From Allacma fusca (Eukaryota; Arthropoda; Collembola; Symphypleona; Sminthuridae), in NCBI GenBank assembly GCA_947179485.1, contig OX359248.1, forward strand, positions 45,952,847-46,016,846: a DNA stretch of 64,000 nucleotides, in the 5' to 3' direction. How positions within the stretch are numbered: position 1 is the first letter of the stretch; each line of letters begins with the position of its first letter. This document shows, one piece after another, positions 11,003 to 22,300 of this stretch. The position numbers and the translations under genes were made by a program. The notes under the pieces were generated by a model. It was given only the letters and a program-made list of their open reading frames with translations. It did no database searches and was not told where the DNA came from.

Positions 11003-11887
11003 TTGACTTGACCATGACTTAACAATGACTTGACCATGACTTGACCATGACTTGACCATGACTTGACCATGACTTGACCATGACTTGACCATGACTTAAC
11101 AATGACTTGACCATGACTTGACCATGACTTGACCATGACTTGACCATGACTTGACCATGACTTGACCATGACTTGACCATGACTTGACCATGACTTGACC
11201 ATGACTTGACCATGACTTGACCATGACTTGACCATGACTTGACCATGACTTGACCATGACTTGACCATGACTTGACCATGACTTGACCATGACTTGACCA
11301 TGACTTGACCATGACTTGACCATGACTTGACCATGACTTGACCATGACTTGACCATGACTTGACCATGACTTGACCATGACTTGACCATGACTTGACCAT
11401 GACTTGACCATGACTTGACCATGACTTGACCATGACTTGACCATGACTTGACCATGACTTGACCATGACTTGACCATGACTTGACCATGACTTGACCATG
11501 ACTTGACCATGACTTGACCATGACTTGACCATGACTTGACCATGACTTGACCATGACTTGACCATGACTTGACCATGACTTGACCATGACTTGACCATGA
11601 CTTGACCATGACTTGACCATGACTTGACCATGACTTGACCATGACTTGACCATGACTTGACCATGACTTGACCATGACTTGACCATGACTTGACCATGAC
11701 TTGACCATGACTTGACCATGACTTGACCATGACTTGACCATGACTTGACCATGACTTGGCAATGACTTGGCAATGACTTGGCAATGACTTGGCAATGACT
11801 TGGCAATGACTTGGCAATGACTTGGCAATGACTTGGCAATAACTTGGCAATGACTTGACCATGACTTGACCATGACTTGACCATGAC
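11003..11887. repeat. 11-bp satellite array, unit ACTTGACCATG, about 80 copies
   Basis: Nearly perfect head-to-tail copies of ACTTGACCATG. Two units read ACTTAACAATG (near 11027 and 11095). A block of nine variant units ACTTGGCAATG occupies 11754-11852 with only one internal change (AATA), after which the main unit returns for three copies. Eleven is not a multiple of three, so every minus-strand frame cycles through the same 33 bases and stays open, giving an 11-residue peptide repeat (VMVKSWSSHGQ) in all three frames. The plus strand has TGA in every frame. The three long minus-strand open frames (up to 302 codons) are therefore a by-product of the repeat, and I do not call them genes. Confidence 0.98.
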
Positions 11888-13183
11888 CCAAACTAGTATT
11901 ACCCACTTACTAAACCCAATATTAGAAATTCGCCCAGCCTGAGGTCAGAGCTAGCGCGAACTGACCCGAACTATTTTGCAGATGTCGGTATTGAGCCCGA
12001 ACTCAGATTTTAGTATTGAGGGACCTATACTCACACAAAGTTTCATTTCGATCCGCGCTATCCGCCCCGAGAGGTTCCATTGTTATCCCTGCTATACTCC
12101 TTGAAATTTAGCTGGAACAGCGGTGAGCCTTGAGATATCCCTTTGTTGAGGATCTAAGGACAGGGGGGAAGGAAGGAAAGAAAGAGACAAGAAAGGATGA
12201 GTTGATGATCGAGGCATGGATAAGTACATCAGCCTATTAGCCGGTTTTAGTCTTGATTGAGCAGCATGAGTAGCTTTCCAAATAAGATACGTACAATGAT
12301 CTAGATAAGCCATGATGCTAAAACTGGATGGTATCCGCCTTTGCATATAATAGGGTCCTTGGAAAGCAAGTTTTGGAGAGTCCCATGTGAGGGGAAGGCT
12401 CGAGGACCAGGACTACTGGAGTGGTTGAATAAATAACCTGGGAATTCTTTCAGTTGCGGAATCCTTTGTAATATGTGCAGACTTGGAGTTGGAGGAAAAA
12501 GATTGTGAAAAGATGCACAGGAGTTTTTTGGGGAAGCTGATGCTGTAGGTGAGGGATGGCTGGTTCTGGGCTTATTACCTTCTGCTCCGCTCCTACCCGA
12601 CAGTCTACATACTACAAGGACCGTCGTACTTTGAGCACTTGCAGTAAATATAAGACGGGATCCTCGAATAAATACGACCAAGAGGAAAGAAGTTGGAACG
12701 TAAAAAGTAAGAAGTAGGGGAAAGAGGAAACGACATCATGAAACTCAATGTTTTTTTCTCTGTAGGAGCAGGGCAAAAGCAGAGAGCGAGAGCGAGGAAT
12801 GGCTGCGTTCTCAAGCAAAAGATATCTACTATTTCCATTTGGACTTACATATTATGTGAGTGGAAACGCGGATGTCATGGATTGCAGACATGAGCTTCCT
12901 CCTGCCTTCTCAGTTGATACGCTGTCTTTGTGTGTCCGCGATAGGAAAGCCATTCTCTTCCCCAGCACCAGATACACACTTACGCCGGCTTTCCTATCAA
13001 CAATTCTCTCGCATCGGGTGGATTCATAGGGACAACTCTGAATTACCTATAGCTCCAGCGTACATCCCGCTCCTCATATCTCCTCCAAATGCTCAACAAA
13101 GCAAAAAGAGAGTGGCAGAGTTGTGCAGATGCGTCTTGCTCCACGGGCCAAGGGCCAGTCTTCGGGTGTTTGGAGGAGCGAGA

Positions 13184-13186
<3 letters not shown>
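11888..13186. other. Non-coding DNA, richer in G+C towards the right
   Basis: No gene supported. From about 12500 the base composition becomes visibly less AT-rich than the flanks, with purine-rich and pyrimidine-rich tracts, leading into the GA microsatellite. This is the kind of composition seen around promoters or untranslated exons, but no core signal is clear. Confidence 0.35.

Positions 13187-13238
<52 letters not shown>
13187..13238. repeat. (AG)n microsatellite
   Basis: An uninterrupted run of about 26 AG dinucleotides. It runs through overlapping open frames on both strands, which read as RE or SL repeats and are not considered genes. Confidence 0.97.
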
Positions 13239-13241
<3 letters not shown>

Positions 13242-15979
13242 GGGAGTGCAGAGAGCCCAAGGAAGGAGTACAGGAGTCCTCATTCACCAATACTAACCAG
13301 TTACCCGGAATCTACCAGGCTGACGACTCGGCAGAAGCACCTTTTTTTTATTCCGTCTTCCGTCTCCGCTATCAGCAACCCGCATTTCAACAGTGCACCA
13401 ACATTTACCTCTTTCCTCCTCCCCGTCAACCTTGACCACCTCACATTCTCACGACATCACATCTCTGTAATCAATTCCGTCTGTAAGTAATTTTATACTA
13501 TTCACACACTGGAGCTGAGAGTCATACTTTAGCATTACAGTAGTAACTCTATAGCTGTGTAGTATTTACTAGAAGCATTCCATAGTCCTTACTTAATTAG
13601 TCCGGTTCTTCAGAGTCATTTCACGCACACCCCGGACATAAGGAGTTGGCCCAAGTTTGTCCTAGCAGCACTGTTCTATACTGTCCTGCAGACTCTATTG
13701 CCAAGACACAGGGATGGGTTCCCTCTGCCCATTGATATAGCCCCGGGGACGGGAGGATTTAGCAAAATGGTTCAATATATTTTGGGACTGGGGGAAAAAA
13801 AATGTCAGAGGTCTTTTCTTATTTTTACTCAGGGCTATCATTCTCACTGAAAATAATTGTAGTGGTTGGGTATGTTTTGGTTTTGGAGTCTGTGCGTGGA
13901 GGGAAGGGGGTTTTTGGAGGTTGAGAGTAGTGCTGTCCAGGGAAATGGAGCATGTAGAACTAAAAATGTCTGGCTGGGGTTTGGAGAAATATTTGGATGA
14001 ATGCGAGACAAGGAAAAAGGTAATTTTGGTGGGCTTAATGTTTGTGTGCTGTGGTGAGTAACGTGGTACTTATCCGATCAGATGTCATAAAGATATATGA
14101 GAAGATGAGCGGAGTGTTCAAAGGGATTCAGAGGACGTGGAGGGAGCACATTCCAGTATTTACCTCCGTGAAAAACTTGGCTTTGCACGGAGCACGTGTT
14201 CCCAGTCGTCGAGATTCTCTCTTAGCTTGACAAGTAATGTAGGAATTGGCAGAGGCTCTAATTCCGAAGCTGAATTCATGCCCGCCATGTGTTCCTACTC
14301 AAATATTTATCCTCTTCTCGCCCACTGACTTTCCATATACATATACAATGGAAGACGATGGGAAGGGAAACCATTTGGCTAACCACCCAATACGCAATGC
14401 AATGCACGGCCCGTAAAGGACAGTCTTTTCTTTTTTTTTTTTTGAGTCAGCGAATCTTTCTTACGATAAAATAAATAAAAAAAAACGCATTTTACGACTC
14501 CCGTATCGACTCTGAATTTGAATCAGCTTCCAGACTGACACCCCTTCCATTATTGAGTATAAGCAGGGCTAAAAGTTGAATCTGTTTTGATTTGATTTAT
14601 TCAATTGTCAATTTTATACAGGTCTTTTTAAGATTTCCAATACGGGAGGGTATAGTCAATATAAATATGTACGTATCTATTTATTTATCCCCGTGAAGTT
14701 CCTAACCTGACGGGTCTGTTTGTAAATAAATACTTACTCAGAGTTTTGCTGACATTGGGGGCAAATTGGGTTATTCTATGGATGTTAGTTCCACAGGAAG
14801 AAGGATTGAAGAATCTTCCAATAAAGTATACTGATTTTTCATGGGTGATAATTCCTTCCATTATCTATTTTTTGACACTTTGAACCAGGAGGGGATTTTG
14901 GGCTTGCCCTTCTTTAAGTACGGCGGTCCAGAATACTTTATTTTATTGATTGGAACTGGGGGTGGGGCTTTGTTATTTACATCTTCGCTTTCAGTCTTAT
15001 TATTCTTACTAGTATACATATTTCCGTTTCAGATATTTGTACTTGGTGTGGTCTGGATGTCCTTATAAATCTGTTATCAAATTATCCTGCCAGTTTTTAG
15101 ACACTTGCTTGTCCTTCTTGGTTTTATTTGACATTTTCTTGAGTTGAGTAATTTCTAGCGAAGGTGTTGGAAGACTGTGCTATTTTCTTCATGCCTCACT
15201 GTCTTCGGAATACGAATGAATCCATGATAAAACGCTTTGAGTGGAATCACTTGGGAGCAGACGACGACGGGTGATTCAGGAGGGAGTCGAGAATCATCAT
15301 ATATGTACATATACAGTAGTTCAATTTCCTTACAAAATTCGGTGAGGCAGCTGGAGAATTCAATTGACAGTTCCTCCTCGAGCTTTCCTATATGTAAGTA
15401 TCTTTTCGAAATCAGGGAGTTGATAGATGGATAACGGACCGGTGTGTGTCTGTTTGTCGAACTCTGGTCTGCTGGCCCGGAAAGAGTTAAAAGAAATTCG
15501 GTAAAAACCGGTAAGAAAAATCTAAGCAGGCTCTTAAAATCATCCGTGAATTAAAGTTACAAGAACTCCCATTCGCAGAATCTAACAATAAGTACAGTAG
15601 TGTTTCTAGAACGGAGGGGTTAATTCCAAAAACAATTTATGATATGGTAAGTTACGATTTCGTAAGCAGTTACGAGAAGTCGTACGACGTTCCATTGCAC
15701 TTTGTACTGTACGTGTACGAATTTAAAATTGTCTTATTCTTTTGAACGATACCTCGTGTACGTTGCTACTACACGATTGAACTTACGAAGGGTCCCAAGG
15801 GGACATGAACGGAGAGATATAATTGGCTGAAGAAACTTTCAAACATTGCACTGAAAATATTCGTAGTGGTTATAGCTCCAACAAAAAAAGATAGTACAAT
15901 GAACAGAACGGGCCATTGCGATAGCCAGCAGTGTTGAAGCTGACCCATCTCGATCTGTACACGATCTTCATCCTTTCTA
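13239..15979. other. Non-coding DNA with weak exon-like signals
   Basis: A strong donor-like CGTCTGTAAGTAATTTT lies at about 13479-13495 at the end of the G+C-richer block and could close an untranslated first exon. A weak Ser-rich exon candidate lies at 15317-15393. Otherwise short chance open frames only. A T-run occurs near 14431-14443. Confidence 0.35.
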
Positions 15980-16304
15980 GGGGCGAAGTGAAACGAAGTT
16001 CTCTATTGTTAACGTTTTGATGTCTGGTTTTTTCTGCGTGTCTGCTTGTCCTTTCTCACTATATCTGCCGATCCAATGTCACCACACAATAGTTTGAACA
16101 GTGACACATTACCTAATGTACCAGAGCTCGATTGATTTTGGAGAAATTCGGGTTATCGGTTTGACCTCAGGAAATTAAAATACGTCACATTTAAATGCAC
16201 GCGCGAACACCGCTCTGACAAAGGCGCTGTCTGACAGCAAAATTTGTATGGATAAGTTACAATCTTACAATATCGACGGATTCGCGCAAATATCACTTCG
16301 CCCC
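15980..16304. mobile_element. Short copy of the GGGGCGAAG fold-back family
   Basis: Begins GGGGCGAAGTG and ends CACTTCGCCCC. Its left part aligns with the left arm of 9659-10730: GATCCAATGTCACCA against GATCTAATGACACCA, GAAATTCGGGTTATCGGTTT against a similar word near 9800, then CGTCACATTTAAATGCACG against GGTCACGTATAAACACA. Most of the interior and right arm is missing, leaving 325 bp, so it is a deleted relative. No coding content. Confidence 0.7.
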
Positions 16305-17029
16305 AGAGTAACTCTTAAACTTTAGTGCTAGTCACAGGAGATTTTTAACACTGACAATGAGCTATATGTCAGACTCAATGGGTCTTGACATTTTCTAGGT
16401 CAGAGATAAAAATAAACAAAAATTTGCAAAACTTCCCTCCTCTGGACCATATGAAAATGCACGAGCAAAATTTTTAAATTTCGCTCTTTAATAGTCGCTT
16501 TTCAAAATTTGCTACTCTCACTTGGTCAAAGTAGATCGGGTAATACAAATTATAGATAAGTGGGTCATTTTTTGTTCGATTTGTCCACAAAGTTAAGGAT
16601 TACTAAGTTATTCCTAATCAGAGGTCCAAACTCCGTTAAGATTGATCCGAATGGGTCCAGCATGGAATGAAGGCCTCAAGTTCGCCAAAACTGTTCAAAC
16701 AAAGTTTAGTGGCCTTGAATTGTCCATTAGTACAATTTTTCCTGTAATCATGGCTAGTAAAACACTTTTGACTCATGGCTGTCAATTTGAGGCGATAAAA
16801 CTACACGTGGTTCATTTTGGTCAAACAGTTTTCATATCAGTCAAGTTGTGATATACTTTGTAAATATCACACGCCAATTGTGTTATAATTTTGTTTGCAA
16901 TGATTGACGTGAAGTGGAATTTTACCAAAATTTTGAGCAAATTTAATTGACCATCGGAAGACAGTGTTGTAGTTATATAAATTCCCACGAAATTCGTCAT
17001 TACACAGCATTCAGAAGTATTTTTAAAAA
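16305..17029. other. AT-rich non-coding DNA
   Basis: No gene or clear repeat. The one open frame above 60 codons (16642-16851, +) lacks splice or domain support. Confidence 0.4.
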
Positions 17030-17125
17030 CGTCAGACGTCCGAAATAAAAATATTTCTCAACATAAGGGCCTTTCAGATCACTCCCTGGAAAACCTATGA
17101 AACCTACAAATGAGCATCAAAAAAT
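17030..17125 (-). repeat. Dispersed repeat family B, copy 2 (inverted)
   Basis: On the minus strand it reads TTTGATGCTCATTTGTAGG, then TTTCCAGGGAGTG, then AAGGCCCTTATGTTGAGAAA and TTCGGAC. This is the same order of words as in the 6690 and 40915 copies, more diverged. Confidence 0.5.
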
Positions 17126-17277
17126 ATTTAGACATTTGTTTTTGAAATTTTAGCAGGCAAGAAATGAAAACTTTACACACACAAAATCAACAAAATCGTG
17201 GTTTATATTGAGAGTTTTAGGTTAGTGGGATAAAATACGCTTTGAATATCCGGATAAAGATTTGGTAATATGTACAC

Positions 17278-17960
17278 TAGTGGTCGGACTAATTCAATCC
17301 AGAACCGAAATTTTTCGATTCAATTCGATTCAATTCAATTCGATTCGTAGTTTTTTCGATTCGGTTTACATATTGAACCGAACCGAACGATTCAGTTCAC
17401 ACTGCCGGACTGAATTGAATTGTTTACTCTGAATTGCAGTCCAAACGATTAATGATTAGTCATTGCTCAAAACCGGTTAATACTGAAACCTATAGCGTGA
17501 AGCGGAGTCTCACGTGAAACATATGCATACTTTTGTCATAACTTTGTATTTTTGTGATTATTGTTTCGGATCATTCGACACAGCTTACAATCAGAAGTGT
17601 TCTGACGTCTCAATTTAATTCAACTTCCAGTAATTTCTGATTATTAATTAAGAAATGGGAATTAAATACTAATTTTAATATTAAACTTAATTTGATATTA
17701 TTAAATTATTACTAATTCATGTATTTCTAAATGCATGAACAAAACTCATGTACGTGTGGTAGCAGGTACTGCGTGTTTAATTTGTCTTCCCACAAAAAAA
17801 CAAACGATTTTCAATTCAGTTAAATTCATAGAGTAAAACCGAATTGAATTGAATTGTTTTTATACTGGACCGAATCGCAAAACGGTTAACAATTCAGTCC
17901 ACATAACTAATTGAATTGAATCGAAAATTTCTGAATTGAATTGAATCGTTCCGACCACTA
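17278..17960. mobile_element. hAT-like non-autonomous element, TAGTGGTCGGA ends
   Basis: Left end TAGTGGTCGGACTAATTCAA, right end TTGAATCGTTCCGACCACTA, forming inverted repeats rich in GATTCAATT words that continue inward on both sides. TAGTGGTCGGA is a hAT-type tip. The left flank ATGTACAC and the right flank AATTGTACAC share GTACAC, consistent with a decayed 8-bp duplication after a small indel. There is no transposase in the 683 bp. A diverged second copy lies at 56846-57559. Confidence 0.75.
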
Positions 17961-18543
17961 AATTGTACACGATGAAAGTGAATAGTTTGTACCATCCCAT
18001 CTTATATGGGCGAGTGGGGGCGTTTACCTTGTCGTAACGTTTGTTGAAAGATGATTACTTTCACGATTTCTTGAGAATTTACGGTGTAAAAATCTTTTCA
18101 AGACTAGTTGCCTCTGAACTGTAAGTCTGTCGAGAATAACACCTACAATTACTAGAGAATTTCTTGCTGCCTATTTTCTAGGAGGGAAAAATGAGGGCAG
18201 GATCCAATTAGTAAACCTATGATTTTAAACAGTATACATAAAGACTTTTCCTATATTTATGTAATTATATCATTCAAAGTTTTATGCTACTCCAAAAGTA
18301 GCACGCTCCTGCAAACAAGCTATCACTTTTCTGAACTAAATTAAATTTTTACTTGTACCATATTTGTCAAAACCGAGCCGCAATCCAATATATGTATCGT
18401 GAGAGATAGTTTCCCCTATAACCCCAAATGGAATTTATATCTAGTGGAACTACGTAAAATGTGGTAAAGCTGGAGCCAAAATATATTGCAGGAAGTTATG
18501 TTCTAACATCGCGTTTCATGAAATGAGTTAAAAAAATCATCTA
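17961..18543. other. AT-rich non-coding DNA
   Basis: Spacer between two transposon copies; no gene or repeat recognised. Confidence 0.4.
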
Positions 18544-19333
18544 CACTACGTGCGAAGTCAGTAAGGGGCGAAGTACCACAATTACATGTAACAGCACAAG
18601 CTAGTAACTGACTGTAATACCCCAACGCGTTTATGTCCATACCGGTGAGCAACCACCTAATTGTGCACTACTACGTTTTTGCACACCAGTGCGCATTGAA
18701 GCGTCTATGCACAAACTGAAACATAAACATCTTTTTTCCAACTAATGGCGCTATATATCATATATTATTTAAATTCCCTTGGCTTTTTAAAAGTACCATT
18801 TTCACAGCAGACCCCATTTAAAAAGCATTATGTGCACATAAGGAACTGTCACCTCACAAAATTATATTGATTATCGTTGTTAGTACGCGCGCACTAAGTT
18901 AAAAAAATTGCGTCAAATTTAAAGCACGCATGTACAAGTCGGAGCGACATCTACAGGTTAATGGAAACGGGAATTAAACGTCAGCAACAAATCAGAACAT
19001 ATATGGCGCAAGATTTATTTCACAGTTTCTGTCACATGTAACAAGAAAAATAAAACCAATCAAATTAATTAGACAGCATTTAAGAAGCAATGAATTATTT
19101 GGAGTACGATGCGGACATCCCTTAAGTAAGAGGACACGGAGTTGATGTATTTCAGACAAGTTGACGCACAAACCTTTGAATGCGCACAGCAACACTTAAA
19201 CGTTTAATGCGCAATAGCTTTGCGCTCTCTAGTATACTGTATTTATCTATATAAACGTGTTAGGGAATTAAAACTACTTGTGTTATTACATCACATTGGG
19301 GTGCTTCGCCCCGTACTGACTTAGCACGTAGTG
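18544..19333. mobile_element. Fold-back family copy with the longest ends, CACTACGTGC tips
   Basis: Starts CACTACGTGCGAAGTCAGTA then GGGGCGAAGTACC, and ends GGTGCTTCGCCCC then GTACTGACTTAGCACGTAGTG. Tip inverted repeats are therefore at least 35 bp with few mismatches. Inner inverted matches include AACGCGTTTAT with its near-complement, TGCGCATTGAA with TTCAAATGCGC-like words, and GGCGC.ATATAT in both arms. A block at 18945-19012 (GCGACATCTACAGG, AACAAATCAGA, ATATGGCGCAAG) aligns with 10432-10500 of the 9659-10730 element, proving common family. No coding capacity. The CACTA start recalls CACTA (EnSpm) elements, but the flanks (CTA and CTT) give no clean 3-bp duplication. Confidence 0.75.
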
Positions 19334-22300
19334 CTTATCAGAGATGATTTGTAAACTGAAAGGGAGCCATTTCCAGCACGTTGACTGACATAATTGACAA
19401 TGAGTGAAGAGGAGAAACTCTTCCAGCTTGATCGATGAATTGTTTGGATGAAGAGAAGGAGTCCTAAAGGGAGATGCGTTCCTCATAAGAATGGACAATA
19501 AGTTGAGAGAAAGATTAGAGGAGGTATGGTTGGGTCCGGAGCGCTTGGAGGAGACCAGGGGTTTCCAAGTCTTAAATTGGTGATTATACAGCCATCCCTT
19601 CGGCCACAGTGAAGTATTGACTGCAGGCGGGAGAGGGAAGGATTTGGGTACTCCATTAGCTTTTGTTGAGCTGTCAGCCTGCGGGAACTGTGTTTCACTC
19701 TTCCTTAAAGTCTTAAACTGGGTTAGGTATTTGATGGGAGAAAGTCTGTTGAGGAATTATTTGTCCTTTCCATCCGCCAGTTTCCCTCCTCTCTCATTGT
19801 CAAGCGGACGTAATCTGCCTTTGTTTCCCTGAATCTATTCGTTAGCACTAACGACCTTATGAGTGAGATCTTCGAACATATTCCTTGACCCAAGCCTGGA
19901 CTGTATCCGGAGCCCCTTACAATAACTCTACGGAGCATTGTGGGCCGTTTCTTTTCTGAATACGAAATGTAGAAGGCCTCGAGCTGATTGTCTCTACAGC
20001 ATCTGAGGGAGTAACTGACAAGCAACATGTCTGGGGTGTCTCATAGGGTTTGACCAAAGTAATGACCCACCTGTTCTTTCTTAATAGTGATTCTCTATCA
20101 CTATCGTCGTCGAACAGAGATGAGCACAGAACTTTTGGACTGAAATGGTAACCCTGAAATTAGAAGCTGAATTTAAATTTCAAAATTAGATTTTTGACAT
20201 TAAGAGAGGCTCAAACTCTGAGCTGCTGATTTTCATTTAAAATTATTGAATTCTGAACTTAAGATTAAAATGTTAAAGTTTGAAACAAAAAAAAACAGGG
20301 TCAGTTTGAGTTTTCAAGTTGACCATACAGTATAGTGGACTCGATGATAGAGTTTGACTTCCTTGGAGAGCACTGAGTCTTTTGATACAGGGATGCCTCT
20401 CTGATCCTAATCTGACGAGTAGAAAGAATGGTTCGGGAAAATAACTGGAGCATTTAGAGCTGCATAGAATGGCCAAGAGTGAAATATGGAGAGAGTTAGG
20501 AGTGCGTGTCTCTTGTGCCTTATGCTCTTCTCATCTCTTATACAGTCAAGTGAGGGCTTGTATACTCTGTTCAAGCACATTGAGCACTTGAAGTCATTGA
20601 GTGAGATGGGAATGCAGAGGCTTTGCACCACTCGCCCAGTTTTTTTTCCTTTCTCTCTCTCTCTCTCCACTCTCGCACTCATCCATTCACAATCCTGGAA
20701 AGAGATTCTGCTTTCTCTTTCTTATCAGCTCTCACTCGTAGTCACTGCATGGGAGACACGATTTGGAGTGAGTGTAGGGTGTTCAGAAGTCCTGAATGTA
20801 TCAGGACTGTTCTCATTTGAGCTACCTGATGAACATAAATTGAGGCCTGATTTCATAGTAGCTGGCAAAAATATTCCTGTATTTACAACAAACTGGGACG
20901 ACATATTTTTTAAATTGCCAAAATCTGTCATATTATCATTATCCCCCACGGATCTTAATAGAAAGTATATGATGCATGAAGCTAAACACTGCCATAAATG
21001 AGAAATACAACACTTTTTACATTTTCATTTAATAACGAATAAACTGGAATTGTCCGGAACACTCTAATGTAAACTTACAAACAGTTCGTGACCTCCCAGC
21101 AGTACATGTGCTATTTTGGGGGATTTAGTTTTGAGAAAATCATTTAAAAAGTTTTGTGCAAATTACATAATTACTCCAAATGCATAAGAATAGGTACTTT
21201 AAAATATGCAGGGGGGGGAGGGAGCAGTTTCACTAAATAGCAGCAAAGTAGACAATTAATTTTAGTGCAATAGAATCCATGCGAGTTGTATGCATTAACG
21301 GTGAGATCACGGATCTAAGAAGTATATTTTGGCAAAAAAAAAAATTAAACGCTAAATCGTTGCATCAAGCCCATTTTGGTGTGTTTGAAGATCAAAATTA
21401 GTATCTATCACAAAACCACAACAGCAGAATGGACTTTGGCGTATCATCCAATGATGTCAGTTTTATTTAACATTCATAATTAATTGTATCAACCATCTGT
21501 TGAGCCTGAAAGAATTTTCCATCAATCCAAGTTTGGACCCCGTAATGAAACTCCTCAAACATAGATAGTGTAAAAGTTGAGTTTCTGAATATAATATATG
21601 AATTATCATGATCTCAGATATCTTAAAACGTGCAAAGTTTCCATAACAAACAAAAACTACTAACAGCTGCTAAATCATCTAAAAGTTATGACTACAAGAG
21701 ACGCTAAAAATTTCTGCAGAAAGTACAGTTCCCTGGTAGTATCTGTAACAATGAAAAACTATCATTGCAAAATTGGACGGAAATAGACTAACATTTGATT
21801 TTTCGCAAAATTTTTTGACGTGAATTTGAAATTCTGCTTTTAGGATCGGAATATCCGAGCACCCTAACTTAGAGTGAAATGTCTATATCAGCTGTTCTCG
21901 TCTGCACGACCTCATTAAACTCAGTAGCCTAGGAGCACAGGGCTGAGCTTCTAACTCCAGTCAAGTAAAACTACTGGAACAGAGTCCTGGAGCTCTATCT
22001 CCTCACTTGCACTCCACCACATTCACTCACTCACCTAAGCTCCCGTAATGTTTTAAACGACTTGGCCACGCACTCCGCAACTTTCCCCTCACACATTCCA
22101 ATTATTTTTATCACTTCTCGGTCTCCTCAACTACCTCAGCTGAGCGGCGGTTCACTTCTGGAGTCCCAGTGGCACAAGGGCAGCGGGGGAGGGCTAAATT
22201 GTCAAAAACTGGCAACCCGCTTTGTGCTCAAAACTCGCGAGTCAATTTACATAAAAATCATCATTTCCATTTTGCTCCGTGAACCCGAACATTGTTCAAG

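Noticed and set aside
10954-11906. Three overlapping minus-strand open frames of 262-302 codons
   Set aside because: They are the three frames of the 11-bp satellite and all read the same cycle; there is no unique sequence, splice signal or start context to support a gene.
12860-13435. 191-codon plus-strand open frame
   Set aside because: It depends on the GA microsatellite (RE repeat) in its middle, and the flanking residues show no protein character.
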